36,055 nt of DNA from Alteromonadales bacterium alter-6D02 (GTDB taxonomy: Bacteria; Pseudomonadota; Gammaproteobacteria; Enterobacterales; Psychrobiaceae). The DNA lies in assembly GCA_002835545.1 (NCBI GenBank), contig PIZK01000035.1, forward strand, positions 1 through 36,055. Direction: 5' to 3'. Within the stretch, counting starts at the first letter, position 1; each line of letters starts with the position of its first letter. The notes under the pieces were generated by a model. It made no database searches. It saw only the letters and a program-made list of their open reading frames with translations, and was not told where the DNA came from. Made by a program: the position numbers and the translations under genes. Below, piece after piece: positions 1 to 7,525 of the stretch.

Positions 1-28
1 TTTACTTTTAGCTTCGGCTAACCGTAAA
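1..28 (+). other. UUCG-loop hairpin at the left edge
   Basis: A stem of TTAGC/GCTAA closes a TTCG tetraloop. An outer stem of TTTAC/GTAAA surrounds it across a two-base mismatch. It lies directly before the terminator hairpin at 32-57, so it is probably the 3' end of a transcript entering from the left, either an mRNA tail or a structured RNA. The window cuts it off, so its identity cannot be settled. Confidence 0.4.
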
Positions 29-31
29 TGT

Positions 32-57
32 AAAAGCCCACTTCGGTGGGCTTTTTT
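32..57 (+). terminator. Rho-independent terminator of an upstream gene outside the window
   Basis: The stem AAAGCCCAC/GTGGGCTTT closes a TTCG loop and runs into six T residues. This is a textbook intrinsic terminator on the plus strand. It ends a transcript that begins left of the window. Confidence 0.85.
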
Positions 58-79
58 GTGTCTGAAGAAAAGTCAGTCT

Positions 80-105
80 TCCCGGCAGCATTTTAGCCGG
101 GATTT
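80..105 (+). terminator. Second hairpin, possible back-up terminator
   Basis: TCCCGGC (80-86) pairs with GCCGGGA (96-102) around a nine-base loop and is followed by a short run of T. The U-tract is weak, so this may be a back-up terminator for the transcript ending at 57 or only an mRNA hairpin. Confidence 0.4.
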
Positions 106-197
106 TCATCAATGAATGGTAAAATAGAGAAAGGTCATTGTTCTAACAATATATTTGATTAAAAAAATACATCGGTAACAAATTTGTTGATTGTAGG

Positions 198-226
198 TTG
201 CGTATTTGTATGGGTTTTAATATGAT
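198..226 (+). promoter_or_regulatory. Candidate sigma-70 promoter of the secreted-protein gene at 296
   Basis: TTGCGT (198-203) and TATGAT (221-226) are 17 bases apart. The -10 box matches the consensus at five of six positions, while the -35 box is weak. Transcription would begin near 233, just before the tandem repeat at 241. The call rests on sequence pattern only. Confidence 0.4.
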
Positions 227-240
227 TATTGTGCTTTTAA

Positions 241-300
241 ATTAAGGGAAATTAAGGGAAATTAAGGGAAATTAAGGAAAATTAAGGAAAATTAAATGAA
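241..300 (+). repeat. 10-bp tandem repeat of Shine-Dalgarno-like units
   Basis: There are six consecutive 10-mers: ATTAAGGGAA three times, ATTAAGGAAA twice, and a final diverged ATTAAATGAA that contains the start codon of the next gene. Each of the first five copies carries an AAGGGA or AAGGA ribosome-binding motif. The last AAGGA (284-288) is seven bases from the ATG at 296, which is a good working distance. The array therefore forms the 5' untranslated region and translation start of the following gene. Confidence 0.9.
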
Positions 301-1135
301 AAAAGCTTTGTTATTTATGGTTAGCAGTTTGCTTTTACTTGCAACTCTGCCAGCTTATGCCTCAATTAAGACAACACACTGTAATAGTTGCTCGATGAGT
401 GAGGTTAAGAGTCTTGTGTCGATGAACACCTATGGTAATCAAAAGATTAATGTTATTGACTTTGATAGTTTGACAATGAAAACCTTTCAGAATTATTTAG
501 AAATTGACCCTGAAAGTGGCATGCCAATGTTTCACACGATCATGGCAGTAAAGTCTTCAGCTCAAGATCAAAGCTCGTTTGCAAGGGTAAAAGAAGCCTT
601 TATTGAGCTTTTTGGAATGCTAGAAGGCCATAGAGTCCCAGATTATATAGTGGAAAATGTGTGGGACTTAACTGCATATTCAGCAAAGCAAAATCGACTA
701 CATTACTATTTGCTAACTGAGCTTTCCTCTGGAGAGGCAGCAAGGCATATCATGGAGGATGCTTTCCATGATTTAACGTTTAAATCTGGTCGAGCAATCA
801 CTACGATAACGGTAGGATTGAATCATGGCGGACAATACACGTTTGATCTTTACTATGAGAACACAAAATTCAGTATTAAAGCTAAGCAACTGGTCGATGG
901 CGAATGGAATACAATACCACTAGATAAAAATAGCTTAAACGGTGCTTATGATTTTAACTCTGAATACAATATCGGACCTGCAACTAGAGCCTTTTCTCGC
1001 TGGGGGATTAAAGTGAACATTAGACAGGGTAAAGGCGTGATCGTTGATTGCAATGCAAAGGACGGCGGTTGTAAACCAGTTCCAGAACCAGATCCAAAAC
1101 CAGATCCAAAACCAGATCCAAAACCTGCTGAGTAA
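296..1135 (+). CDS. Secreted protein of unknown function with a Pro-Asp-Lys repeat tail
   Basis: I do not recognise the family. The 279-residue protein begins with a clear Sec signal peptide: Lys-Lys, a Leu-rich core, and a likely cleavage after AYA near residue 22. It is therefore expected in the periplasm, outside the cell, or at the outer membrane. A C-x-x-C pair (C29, C32) lies just after the cleavage site and has no following His, so it is not a heme motif. Two more Cys (252, 259) lie near the C-terminus, and disulfides are possible. The tail is a low-complexity run of PDPK units encoded by a 12-bp DNA repeat. Such a tail often acts as a flexible spacer or surface linker. The gene stands alone, with its own candidate promoter at 198-226 and a strong ribosome-binding site in the tandem array. 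No catalytic motif is visible. Confidence 0.85.
   Translation: MKKALLFMVSSLLLLATLPAYASIKTTHCNSCSMSEVKSLVSMNTYGNQKINVIDFDSLTMKTFQNYLEIDPESGMPMFHTIMAVKSSAQDQSSFARVKEAFIELFGMLEGHRVPDYIVENVWDLTAYSAKQNRLHYYLLTELSSGEAARHIMEDAFHDLTFKSGRAITTITVGLNHGGQYTFDLYYENTKFSIKAKQLVDGEWNTIPLDKNSLNGAYDFNSEYNIGPATRAFSRWGIKVNIRQGKGVIVDCNAKDGGCKPVPEPDPKPDPKPDPKPAE
1076..1123 (+). repeat. 12-bp in-frame coding repeat (PDPK units)
   Basis: There are three perfect copies of CCAGATCCAAAA (1088-1123), preceded by a degenerate copy (1076-1087). The unit is four codons long, so gain or loss of copies would change tail length without a frameshift. It encodes the Pro-Asp-Pro-Lys tail of the secreted protein. Confidence 0.9.
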
Positions 1136-1376
1136 CTTAGCCCCTTATACTTGGTATATTAGGAGTTAAATCGTTGACACCTAATGTACCTGCTTATTCT
1201 AATTATAAGTCGCCATAGTTTTCAACTTTCAGGTTAAAGATATGGCTGCTACTTCATCTTTTACTACTGTTTATTAAGTTCTCCTACTGAATTTAATTAT
1301 CCAATCAGATCTTTCTGGTTATCACCTTCTGTCTGAAATACACTATCTTCAGTGCTAACGAATGCTATTAAGAATA

Positions 1377-1853
1377 ATGAAAACAAATTTAGTCACCCCA
1401 GCAGGCTGGAATACGCTCGATCGAGAGCTAAAGTATCTGTGGAAAGAAAAGCGCCCACAAGTAACACGTGCTGTCTCTGAGGCTGCTGCGTTAGGCGATC
1501 GTAGTGAAAATGCCGAATACAAGGAGGGCAAGAGGGAGCTTAGAGCAATCGATCGTCGCTTACGTTTTTTGATGAAACGCTTAGAAGAGCTGCAAATTGT
1601 CCATTATGCGCCATCGCAAGAGGGCAAAGTCTACTTTGGCGCTTTTGTTGAATTAGAAAATGAACAAGAGCAAACCGCTACCTACCGTATTGTTGGTCCT
1701 GATGAAATCGATGTTGAAAATAACCATATCACAATCGATTCACCGATGGCTCGCGCGCTTATTGGCAAAGAGGTCGATGATGAAGTGCTAGTGAAAACGC
1801 CATCGGGTGACCATCTGTGGTTTATTAACAAAATTTATTACCAACGTTCGTAA
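1377..1853 (+). CDS. greB: Transcript cleavage factor GreB
   Basis: GreB enters the secondary channel of RNA polymerase and stimulates cleavage of backtracked RNA. The 158-residue product matches the length of E. coli GreB and aligns along its whole length from memory: MKTxLVTxxG at the start, the LGDRSENA motif in the coiled-coil tip that holds the catalytic acidic residues, and IDSPMARAL in the C-terminal globular domain. I chose the ATG at 1377 because an upstream in-frame ATG at 1362 would add five residues absent from homologues. It lies upstream of ompR-envZ on the same strand, but a 188-base gap with a candidate promoter suggests separate transcription. The 241 bases before it (1136-1376) contain nothing I can name. 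Confidence 0.95.
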   Translation: MKTNLVTPAGWNTLDRELKYLWKEKRPQVTRAVSEAAALGDRSENAEYKEGKRELRAIDRRLRFLMKRLEELQIVHYAPSQEGKVYFGAFVELENEQEQTATYRIVGPDEIDVENNHITIDSPMARALIGKEVDDEVLVKTPSGDHLWFINKIYYQRS

Positions 1854-1934
1854 TATGACTGTTATCACTAGCGTTCAAGTATTGATATCAACATACTTTG
1901 TAACAAAGCGATCGCTAAATTTACGGTTAAGTTT

Positions 1935-1963
1935 TTGCTTTATAAATTGTTAGATTTTATAGT
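1935..1963 (+). promoter_or_regulatory. Candidate promoter of ompR-envZ
   Basis: TTGCTT (1935-1940) and TATAGT (1958-1963) are separated by exactly 17 bases. The -10 box matches five of six consensus positions. It lies about 80 bases upstream of the ompR start in an AT-rich gap after greB. Confidence 0.45.
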
Positions 1964-2041
1964 GTATTAACGATATATACCGATTCAAGATTTTAGCGTA
2001 TTCACCATTACGCAGATTGTACCCTTTGTGAGAGATTACCC

Positions 2042-2764
2042 ATGAGCCATGAAACTATTAAAATCCTTGTTGTTGATGATGATGTTCGTCTACGCAGCTT
2101 ATTAGAACGTTATTTAGTGGAGCAGCACTTCCAAGTACGCACTGCTGGAGATGGCGAGCAAATGGATCGATTGATGGAGCGAGAGAACTTCCACATGATG
2201 GTATTGGACTTAATGTTACCGGGTGAAGATGGTTTATCAATCTGTCAACGATTAAGAAAAGAGAATAACAATATTCCAATCCTGATGTTAACAGCAAAAG
2301 GCGACGAGGTTGATCGTATTATCGGTCTTGAGTTAGGGGCTGACGATTACTTACCTAAGCCATTTAACCCACGAGAGTTATTGGCACGTGTTAATGCTGT
2401 TCTACGCCGCCGTAATGCTGATGTGCCTGGAGCACCGTCACAAAATGAAGAGATCATTAGCTTTGGTGACTTTTCATTAAATTTAGCAACGCGTGAAATG
2501 CAGCATGGCGAAGAAACGACTTCTCTGACTTCGGGTGAATTTGCGGTATTAAAGTCATTGGTAACTCACCCACGAGAGCCTATGTCACGTGATAAGTTAA
2601 TGAATTTAGCCCGTGGTCGTGATTACAGTGCATTGGAGCGTAGCATCGATGTTCAAGTGTCTCGGTTACGCCGAATGATTGAAGATGATCCTGCTAACCC
2701 TCGTTATATCCAAACTGTTTGGGGGCTGGGTTACGTATTTGTTCCAGATGGTAGTGCGCAATAA
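2042..2764 (+). CDS. ompR: Two-component response regulator OmpR
   Basis: This is a DNA-binding response regulator that is phosphorylated by EnvZ and controls porin and osmotic-stress genes in related bacteria. The product is 240 residues (E. coli 239). The receiver domain (about 6-120) has the acidic pocket D12/D13, the phospho-acceptor D56 in VLDLMLPGEDG, T84, and K106 in YLPKPF. The C-terminal winged-helix domain (about 140-235) ends with the family's typical RTVWGLGYVF-like segment, here QTVWGLGYVF. envZ begins three bases after the stop, so the two genes are almost certainly co-transcribed. The target genes cannot be told from this window. Confidence 0.95.
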   Translation: MSHETIKILVVDDDVRLRSLLERYLVEQHFQVRTAGDGEQMDRLMERENFHMMVLDLMLPGEDGLSICQRLRKENNNIPILMLTAKGDEVDRIIGLELGADDYLPKPFNPRELLARVNAVLRRRNADVPGAPSQNEEIISFGDFSLNLATREMQHGEETTSLTSGEFAVLKSLVTHPREPMSRDKLMNLARGRDYSALERSIDVQVSRLRRMIEDDPANPRYIQTVWGLGYVFVPDGSAQ

Positions 2765-2767
2765 TCA

Positions 2768-4078
2768 ATGAAATGGTTCCCTAAGAGTGCTTTCGGTCAA
2801 ACAGCGTTATTAATAGGTTTTTTATTACTCATTAATCAACTTGTTTCATATGTAACGGTTGCAAAGCATGTTGTTGAACCGAGCTTTATGCAAATTAATA
2901 CGTTGTTAGCCAAGCAAGTTAAGCTTGTTTTTATGAATGTGCCTGACTTAGGTCGAGAGCAGCTACCGACGGATGAAGTGTTAAGTGAGCAGTTTCAGGA
3001 GGTTACTGGGTTAAGAGTATACCCTGCGTATTTGGCCCCAAAGTTTGGTTTAGATAAAGCAACGCCATATCATTTTTTATCTCAACAAATGACAGAGTAT
3101 TTAGGCGGAAAAGCTGAAGTCAGAGTAGCGAAAGAAGACCGTTATATGGTTTGGATTAATCCGCCCCAAGACCCTTATGTCTGGATTAAAATACCATTGG
3201 AGAACTTCAATGATAGTGAGTTTTCGCCATTAACTTTTTATCTTATGGTCATTGGTAGCCTGTCAATTATTGGTGGCTGGTTATTCGCCCGTCATATTAC
3301 TAAACCATTACGTTTACTGCAGCGGGCAGCAAATCAAGTTGCCCATGGTGAATACCCTGAGCGGTTAGAACTACGAGGCTCTTCTGAGATTGTTGGTGTC
3401 ACAAGAGCGTTCAACTCGATGGCGTCGGGGATCAAACAATTAGAAGACGATCGCTCGTTATTGATGGCGGGTATCTCACATGACTTACGCACACCACTCA
3501 CTCGAATTCGCTTAGCCACTGAGATGCTAGACGATAAAGAAGCTTTTTTTAAAGAAGGAATTGAGCAAGATATTGATGATATGAATGAAATCATCGATCA
3601 GTTTATTACCTACATTAAGCTTGATCGTGAAGAGAGTATGGTCGCTTGCTCATTGAACGACATAATCAATCAAGAGGTTAAAGCGGAACTATCTCGAGGC
3701 CATAATATTAAATTATCTTTGCAAGAGCTTCCTGAGCTGATGTTACGTCCTGTAGCTTTAAAGCGAGTGATCACTAATTTATTAGGAAACGCTTTACGAT
3801 ATGGTCATGGTGAAGTGTACGTTACATCAGGTAAGTTAAAAAAGAATATGGTCTTTTTTACTATTGAGGATAATGGCCCCGGGATTCCTAAAGACAAAAT
3901 TCAGCAGTTATTTAAGCCTTTTGTACAAGGTGATAATGCACGAGGCGGCCAGGGTAGCGGTCTAGGTTTGGCCATTGTTCAGCGGTTTGTTAATCATCAT
4001 GGTGGGCAAGTATTGATTACTAACCGTCAACAAGGCGGCCTCTCTGTTAAAGTCAAGCTTCCTATCTCTAACAGGTAG
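2768..4078 (+). CDS. envZ: Osmosensor histidine kinase EnvZ
   Basis: This inner-membrane sensor kinase/phosphatase is the partner of OmpR. The product is 436 residues (E. coli 450). It has a first membrane helix (about 11-32), a periplasmic region of about 120 residues, a second membrane helix (about 156-174), a HAMP linker, and a dimerisation/phosphoacceptor domain with the H-box [18 protein letters not shown] (H238). The ATPase domain shows the N-box around N341, the G1 box DNGPGIP (368-374) and the G2 box GSGLGLAI. The start follows the ompR stop by three bases. The periplasmic sensor region is the least conserved part in this family, so the stimulus should not be assumed to match E. coli. 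Confidence 0.93.
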   Translation: MKWFPKSAFGQTALLIGFLLLINQLVSYVTVAKHVVEPSFMQINTLLAKQVKLVFMNVPDLGREQLPTDEVLSEQFQEVTGLRVYPAYLAPKFGLDKATPYHFLSQQMTEYLGGKAEVRVAKEDRYMVWINPPQDPYVWIKIPLENFNDSEFSPLTFYLMVIGSLSIIGGWLFARHITKPLRLLQRAANQVAHGEYPERLELRGSSEIVGVTRAFNSMASGIKQLEDDRSLLMAGISHDLRTPLTRIRLATEMLDDKEAFFKEGIEQDIDDMNEIIDQFITYIKLDREESMVACSLNDIINQEVKAELSRGHNIKLSLQELPELMLRPVALKRVITNLLGNALRYGHGEVYVTSGKLKKNMVFFTIEDNGPGIPKDKIQQLFKPFVQGDNARGGQGSGLGLAIVQRFVNHHGGQVLITNRQQGGLSVKVKLPISNR

Positions 4079-4213
4079 TAGGAATGGATACGGTTCTTTA
4101 TGATAGCTTTTACCTATGATGATGATTGTTTTTAACGCTTAGCACTTTTTACTCAGCAGTTGCATACTAGACTTATTGAAACACAGTTCATTAACGAATA
4201 AACGGGGTTAACC

Positions 4214-4942
4214 ATGTTAGATAATAAAGAAGGTCAAGCAGTTCCAAGTGTTACATTTAAAACGCGTCACAACGATGAATGGCTAGATGTAACGACTGAG
4301 CAGCTGTTTGCCAATAAGACGGTTATTGTATTTTCATTGCCGGGCGCATTTACCCCGACGTGTTCTTCAACGCATTTGCCACGCTATAATGAATTAGCTC
4401 CAGTATTCAACCAAAACGGTGTGGATGACATTGTCTGTGTATCTGTGAACGATACTTTTGTGATGAATGCATGGTTAGCAGATCAAGAAGCCGAAAATAT
4501 TACCGTTATCCCTGACGGCAATGGTGAGTTTACTGAAGGAATGGGTATGCTCGTTGACAAGCAAGACATTGGTTTTGGCAAGCGAAGCTGGCGTTATGCT
4601 ATGTTAGTTAAAGATGGTGTGATAGATAAAATGTTTATTGAGCCACAAAAACCGGGCGACCCATTTGAAGTCTCAGATGCAGATACTATGCTTAATTATA
4701 TAAACAGTGATGCGACGGCGCCTCAAGATGTTACTTTGTTCACCAAGCCGGGCTGTCCACACTGCGCAAGAGCGAAGCAGTTATTACAAGAGAAAGGAAT
4801 GGGCTACGAAGAAATTGTACTAGGCAGTGATGCAACATTACTTTCATTACGCGCTGTGAGTGGTCAAACGACAGTACCACAGGTATTTATTTCTGGTCAG
4901 CATATCGGCGGAGCCGATGAGTTAGAGGCACATTTTGCCTAA
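4214..4942 (+). CDS. Peroxiredoxin-5/glutaredoxin hybrid peroxidase
   Basis: This thiol peroxidase reduces hydrogen peroxide and organic peroxides using glutathione through its own glutaredoxin domain. The family is the fused Prx5-Grx type known from Haemophilus and Vibrio. The N-terminal peroxiredoxin domain (about 3-165) has the peroxidatic Cys C50 in PGAFTPTC and the conserved downstream R/W segment. The C-terminal glutaredoxin domain (about 172-242) has the CPHC active site (C181, C184) after LFTKPG and the cis-proline motif TVPQVFI (P222). The length of 242 residues is normal for the fusion. No oxyR lies next to it, unlike in some relatives. A CBS-domain gene follows after 14 bases, so the two are likely co-transcribed. 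The 135 bases upstream show no clear promoter. Confidence 0.93.
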   Translation: MLDNKEGQAVPSVTFKTRHNDEWLDVTTEQLFANKTVIVFSLPGAFTPTCSSTHLPRYNELAPVFNQNGVDDIVCVSVNDTFVMNAWLADQEAENITVIPDGNGEFTEGMGMLVDKQDIGFGKRSWRYAMLVKDGVIDKMFIEPQKPGDPFEVSDADTMLNYINSDATAPQDVTLFTKPGCPHCARAKQLLQEKGMGYEEIVLGSDATLLSLRAVSGQTTVPQVFISGQHIGGADELEAHFA

Positions 4943-4956
4943 TTAGTGAGGGATAA

Positions 4957-5391
4957 ATGATGATTGACTTAAAAGTAAAAGATTTTATGACACATCAGCC
5001 ACCACAGATCACTTCAACAGCACTATTGGCTGATGCTGTGAGCACCATTGAGTCGAGTGATCAAGACAGTGCTGTTGTTGTTGATGATAATCAAGTCGTC
5101 GGTATATTAAGCGAACGCGACTGTTTAAAAACCTTAATCTCAAATAGTTATTATTGTGATGGGGCACCGCATGTCAGTGAGTTTATGAAGACGAGCATTA
5201 AGACAGTTGAGTCAGAAGATAATATTCTTGATTTAGCAAATAATGTGGTTAATGGTACATCGGGCTTTTGTGATCAAACATGTTTCCCGGTAATGCAGCA
5301 TGGTGTTTTTGTCGGCCTTATCGGTGTTAAAGGGCTGGTTGAAGCACTCAATAAGTATTATAAGTCATGTTTACATAAAGCCACGAGCTAA
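4957..5391 (+). CDS. Two-CBS-domain protein, Cys-rich
   Basis: This 144-residue cytoplasmic protein consists of a CBS-domain pair, a module that usually binds adenine nucleotides and regulates a partner. The first domain has VKDFMTHQPP and ends in GILSERDCLK, the typical SERD turn. The second starts near EFMKT (about 76) and ends near VGLIGVKGLVEAL. No other domain is attached. It has five Cys (56, 67, 105, 109, 138), including a C-x3-C pair, which is many for such a small domain. It follows the peroxiredoxin-glutaredoxin gene by 14 bases, with GAGGG at 4948-4952. The second of two adjacent ATGs (4960) is better spaced from that site than the first. A redox-linked role is my inference from the Cys content and the neighbour. 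The partner is unknown. Confidence 0.85.
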   Translation: MMIDLKVKDFMTHQPPQITSTALLADAVSTIESSDQDSAVVVDDNQVVGILSERDCLKTLISNSYYCDGAPHVSEFMKTSIKTVESEDNILDLANNVVNGTSGFCDQTCFPVMQHGVFVGLIGVKGLVEALNKYYKSCLHKATS

Positions 5392-5397
5392 TCGTGA

Positions 5398-5425
5398 AAA
5401 GCAGAGAAATATCATTCTCTGCTTT
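5398..5425. terminator. Bidirectional terminator between convergent genes
   Basis: AAAGCAGAGAA (5398-5408) pairs perfectly with TTCTCTGCTTT (5415-5425) around a six-base loop. It lies between the end of the CBS gene (+) and the stop of the RegA-like regulator (-) and can serve both. The T runs on either side are short. Confidence 0.65.
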
Positions 5426-5427
5426 GC

Positions 5428-5979
5428 TTATTGCTTGGAGGGTTTTTTGTCGAGTTTTCGTTGTAGCGTTCTTCGATGAAGCCCAAGTACACGCGCTGTT
5501 TTAGATACATTACCGCCACACTCTTTGAGTGTTTTCTGTAAATGCTCCCATTCTAGTCTGGCAGGGGACATTGGCTTTTCTGCAATTTCAAGATCACTAC
5601 TTGCAGCCGTTCCTGTACTATCCCCAGTCAGTGACGCAAGTATGAGTGTAATACTGATAGGCTTGGGCAAATAGTCGTTAGCACCTAATTTAATTGCTTC
5701 TACGGCGGTTGCAATACTGGCATAACCTGTGAGGACAACGATACGGCTGTGAGGTAGTAGTTGGCGAATTGGGCTAATTAAACTTAAGCCAGAACCGAGG
5801 CCTAATTTTAAATCGATTAATAATAATTCTGGCCTAAATACCTGACACTTAGCTAGCGCTTGATCGACATTATCGACATGTTCCACAATGAGTTGGCGTC
5901 GCTTTAGGTTATTCGCTAAAGTAGTCGCTAATGCTAGATCATCTTCTATGATCAATAGCTTTTTTCCTGCAAGTTCCAT
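5428..5979 (-). CDS. regA: RegA/PrrA/ActR/RoxR-type redox response regulator
   Basis: This is a response regulator of the RegA family, which controls respiratory and energy genes according to redox state. The product is 183 residues, the usual size. The receiver domain (about 6-118) has acidic residues E12/D13/D14, the phospho-acceptor D56 in LLIDLKLG, T84, and K106 in YLPKPIS. The C-terminal part is a Fis-type helix-turn-helix (about 142-180: ECGGNVSKTARVLGLHRRTL), which is diagnostic for RegA rather than NarL or OmpR types. Its ATG follows the stop codon of the kinase gene with no intervening base, so translation is probably coupled. The targets are not visible. Nearby cytochrome c maturation and peroxidase genes are plausible but unproven. 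Confidence 0.88.
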   Translation of the reverse strand: MELAGKKLLIIEDDLALATTLANNLKRRQLIVEHVDNVDQALAKCQVFRPELLLIDLKLGLGSGLSLISPIRQLLPHSRIVVLTGYASIATAVEAIKLGANDYLPKPISITLILASLTGDSTGTAASSDLEIAEKPMSPARLEWEHLQKTLKECGGNVSKTARVLGLHRRTLQRKLDKKPSKQ

Positions 5980-7248
5980 TTATTGGGCACTTCCTTGCGC
6001 TATGGGTAACGTAACGCTAGTAATTGCGCCAGTCACCCCGTTAGTTAAACTTACCTGCCCATGTAACCTTTCGATACTAGTGTTGGCTAAAAACAGCCCT
6101 AGTCCCATACCGTGTTGCTTGTTTGAAGCTTTAGGCTGAGCTAATTGTTGAATTAACTGTGGTGATACTCCAGGGCCCTGATCGATGATATCCATTGTAA
6201 TAAAGCGCTGATCATGTGAGAGCTTTACAGTAATTTGATTGATTTGGTTTTCCAAGCTGGCATCGGCTGCGTTATCTAATAAATTCATCAATGCAGAGTT
6301 TAATGTTGGATGAGATAACATGTCTAGGGTTGCGTTAAGCTCATTGTTTATCGTGATTGATATATCAGGGCGTACAATAGTCCAACGCTCAAACACAGTA
6401 TCAAAAAACGTTACTGCATTAACCTGAGCATTTTTGTCTAATTTTACTTGTTCGTTATCCAGGCGTAGCTGACCTAAAATTTGTTGGCAGCGAGCGAGTT
6501 GTTGTTGCAGCAGACTCAATTGCTCAGAGCGTTCCTGCTCATCATCGATAAGTTCTAACTCATCGCAAACAAGTTGCATGGTAGACAAGGGTGTCGCTAA
6601 TTCATGGGCTGCACTAGCTGATGCTGTACCGATAGCGATGATCTGCTCTGAGCGTAACTGCTCTTGCCGATAGTTTGCTATGTTCTGTTTTTGCTGCTGA
6701 ATTTTCTGCGCCATTGAAACCACAAACACCGTTAATACTAAAGCAGAGATTGTGAAAGTCCCCCACATCGCTAAGAAGTGTGATGAACCAACACTATGGT
6801 GCGCATGTTCACTAGCATTAAAAGAGAAAGGTAGATTAAACTTCATCAACAAGCTGTAGCAGATGATAGCCAGTAGGCAGATTAACCAAGTTTGTTTCTT
6901 TTCAAGTAAAATGGCACTAATTGCGATTGGTAGTAATAAAAAAGAGATGAGAGCATTAGTCGCTCCACCGATAAAAAACAAATAGCTGCTTAAGATAATA
7001 CAATCGAGCGCTAAGATTATACTAACGACTAAATTAAATTGGTGTGGTTGGTGTAGTGCGTAACGGTAAAGTAATGTTTTACAGCACAGCTCAACAAAGA
7101 AGATAACCATCATCGAAGTGATGATTAACTGGTTCTTAGTCACATAAGCCACAAGACTAATCAGTAATAATTTACCAATTTGAATTAAAGCTTCAAAAGC
7201 GAATAAGCTTTTTAACTGCTGGTGCTGGAGGGAACTAAAAATTTTCAT
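5980..7248 (-). CDS. regB: RegB/PrrB/RoxS-type redox sensor histidine kinase
   Basis: This membrane histidine kinase is the partner of the RegA-type regulator that follows it. In the RegB family, kinase activity responds to the quinone pool and to oxidation of a conserved Cys. The N-terminal half (about 20-180) has six predicted membrane helices. Between helices 3 and 4 lies GGATNAL (94-100), matching the family's GGxxNPF quinone motif at GG and N but not at PF. The H-box ASAAHELATPLSTM has H215. The redox Cys of the family aligns with C254 in LARCQQILGQLR. The ATPase domain has the N-box MNLLDNAADAS, the G1 box DQGPG (356-360) and the G2 box GMGLGL (380-385). The length of 422 residues is normal. 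The 277 bases upstream are shared with the divergent rhlE gene. Confidence 0.88.
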   Translation of the reverse strand: MKIFSSLQHQQLKSLFAFEALIQIGKLLLISLVAYVTKNQLIITSMMVIFFVELCCKTLLYRYALHQPHQFNLVVSIILALDCIILSSYLFFIGGATNALISFLLLPIAISAILLEKKQTWLICLLAIICYSLLMKFNLPFSFNASEHAHHSVGSSHFLAMWGTFTISALVLTVFVVSMAQKIQQQKQNIANYRQEQLRSEQIIAIGTASASAAHELATPLSTMQLVCDELELIDDEQERSEQLSLLQQQLARCQQILGQLRLDNEQVKLDKNAQVNAVTFFDTVFERWTIVRPDISITINNELNATLDMLSHPTLNSALMNLLDNAADASLENQINQITVKLSHDQRFITMDIIDQGPGVSPQLIQQLAQPKASNKQHGMGLGLFLANTSIERLHGQVSLTNGVTGAITSVTLPIAQGSAQ

Positions 7249-7525
7249 TTTTCATTACTTACTCATCGAAATTATCACGCTTATCTTACCTGCTCAATCA
7301 AAAACAGTTAAGCCGCTGCGACAATATGCCACAGTAAAAATAGATATAGTGACTCTCGCTTCAACAAAAAGACAAATAAATCAATAATGCTCAGTCTTTT
7401 GTCTCGATTCCATAGCGAGGCAGTGATAGTTGCTGTACACTGCGCCCTTTTGTGAGACTGCGGTCTATACTTACTACTATATCGCCTTAGGCGACTGACT
7501 AATTAACTTAAGAGTTCATCTTACT
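7249..7525. other. Divergent intergenic region between regB and rhlE
   Basis: These 277 bases must hold the promoters of regB (-) and rhlE (+). I found a small hairpin TCGCC/GGCGA (7482-7494) close to the rhlE start and a TATACT at 7466-7471 without a well-spaced -35 box. I see no convincing RegA-type site and no ORF with coding character. Confidence 0.4.

Noticed and set aside
1909-1916. GCGATCGC palindrome upstream of ompR
   Set aside because: A single copy of an eight-base palindrome is expected by chance. No second copy or spacing suggests a site.
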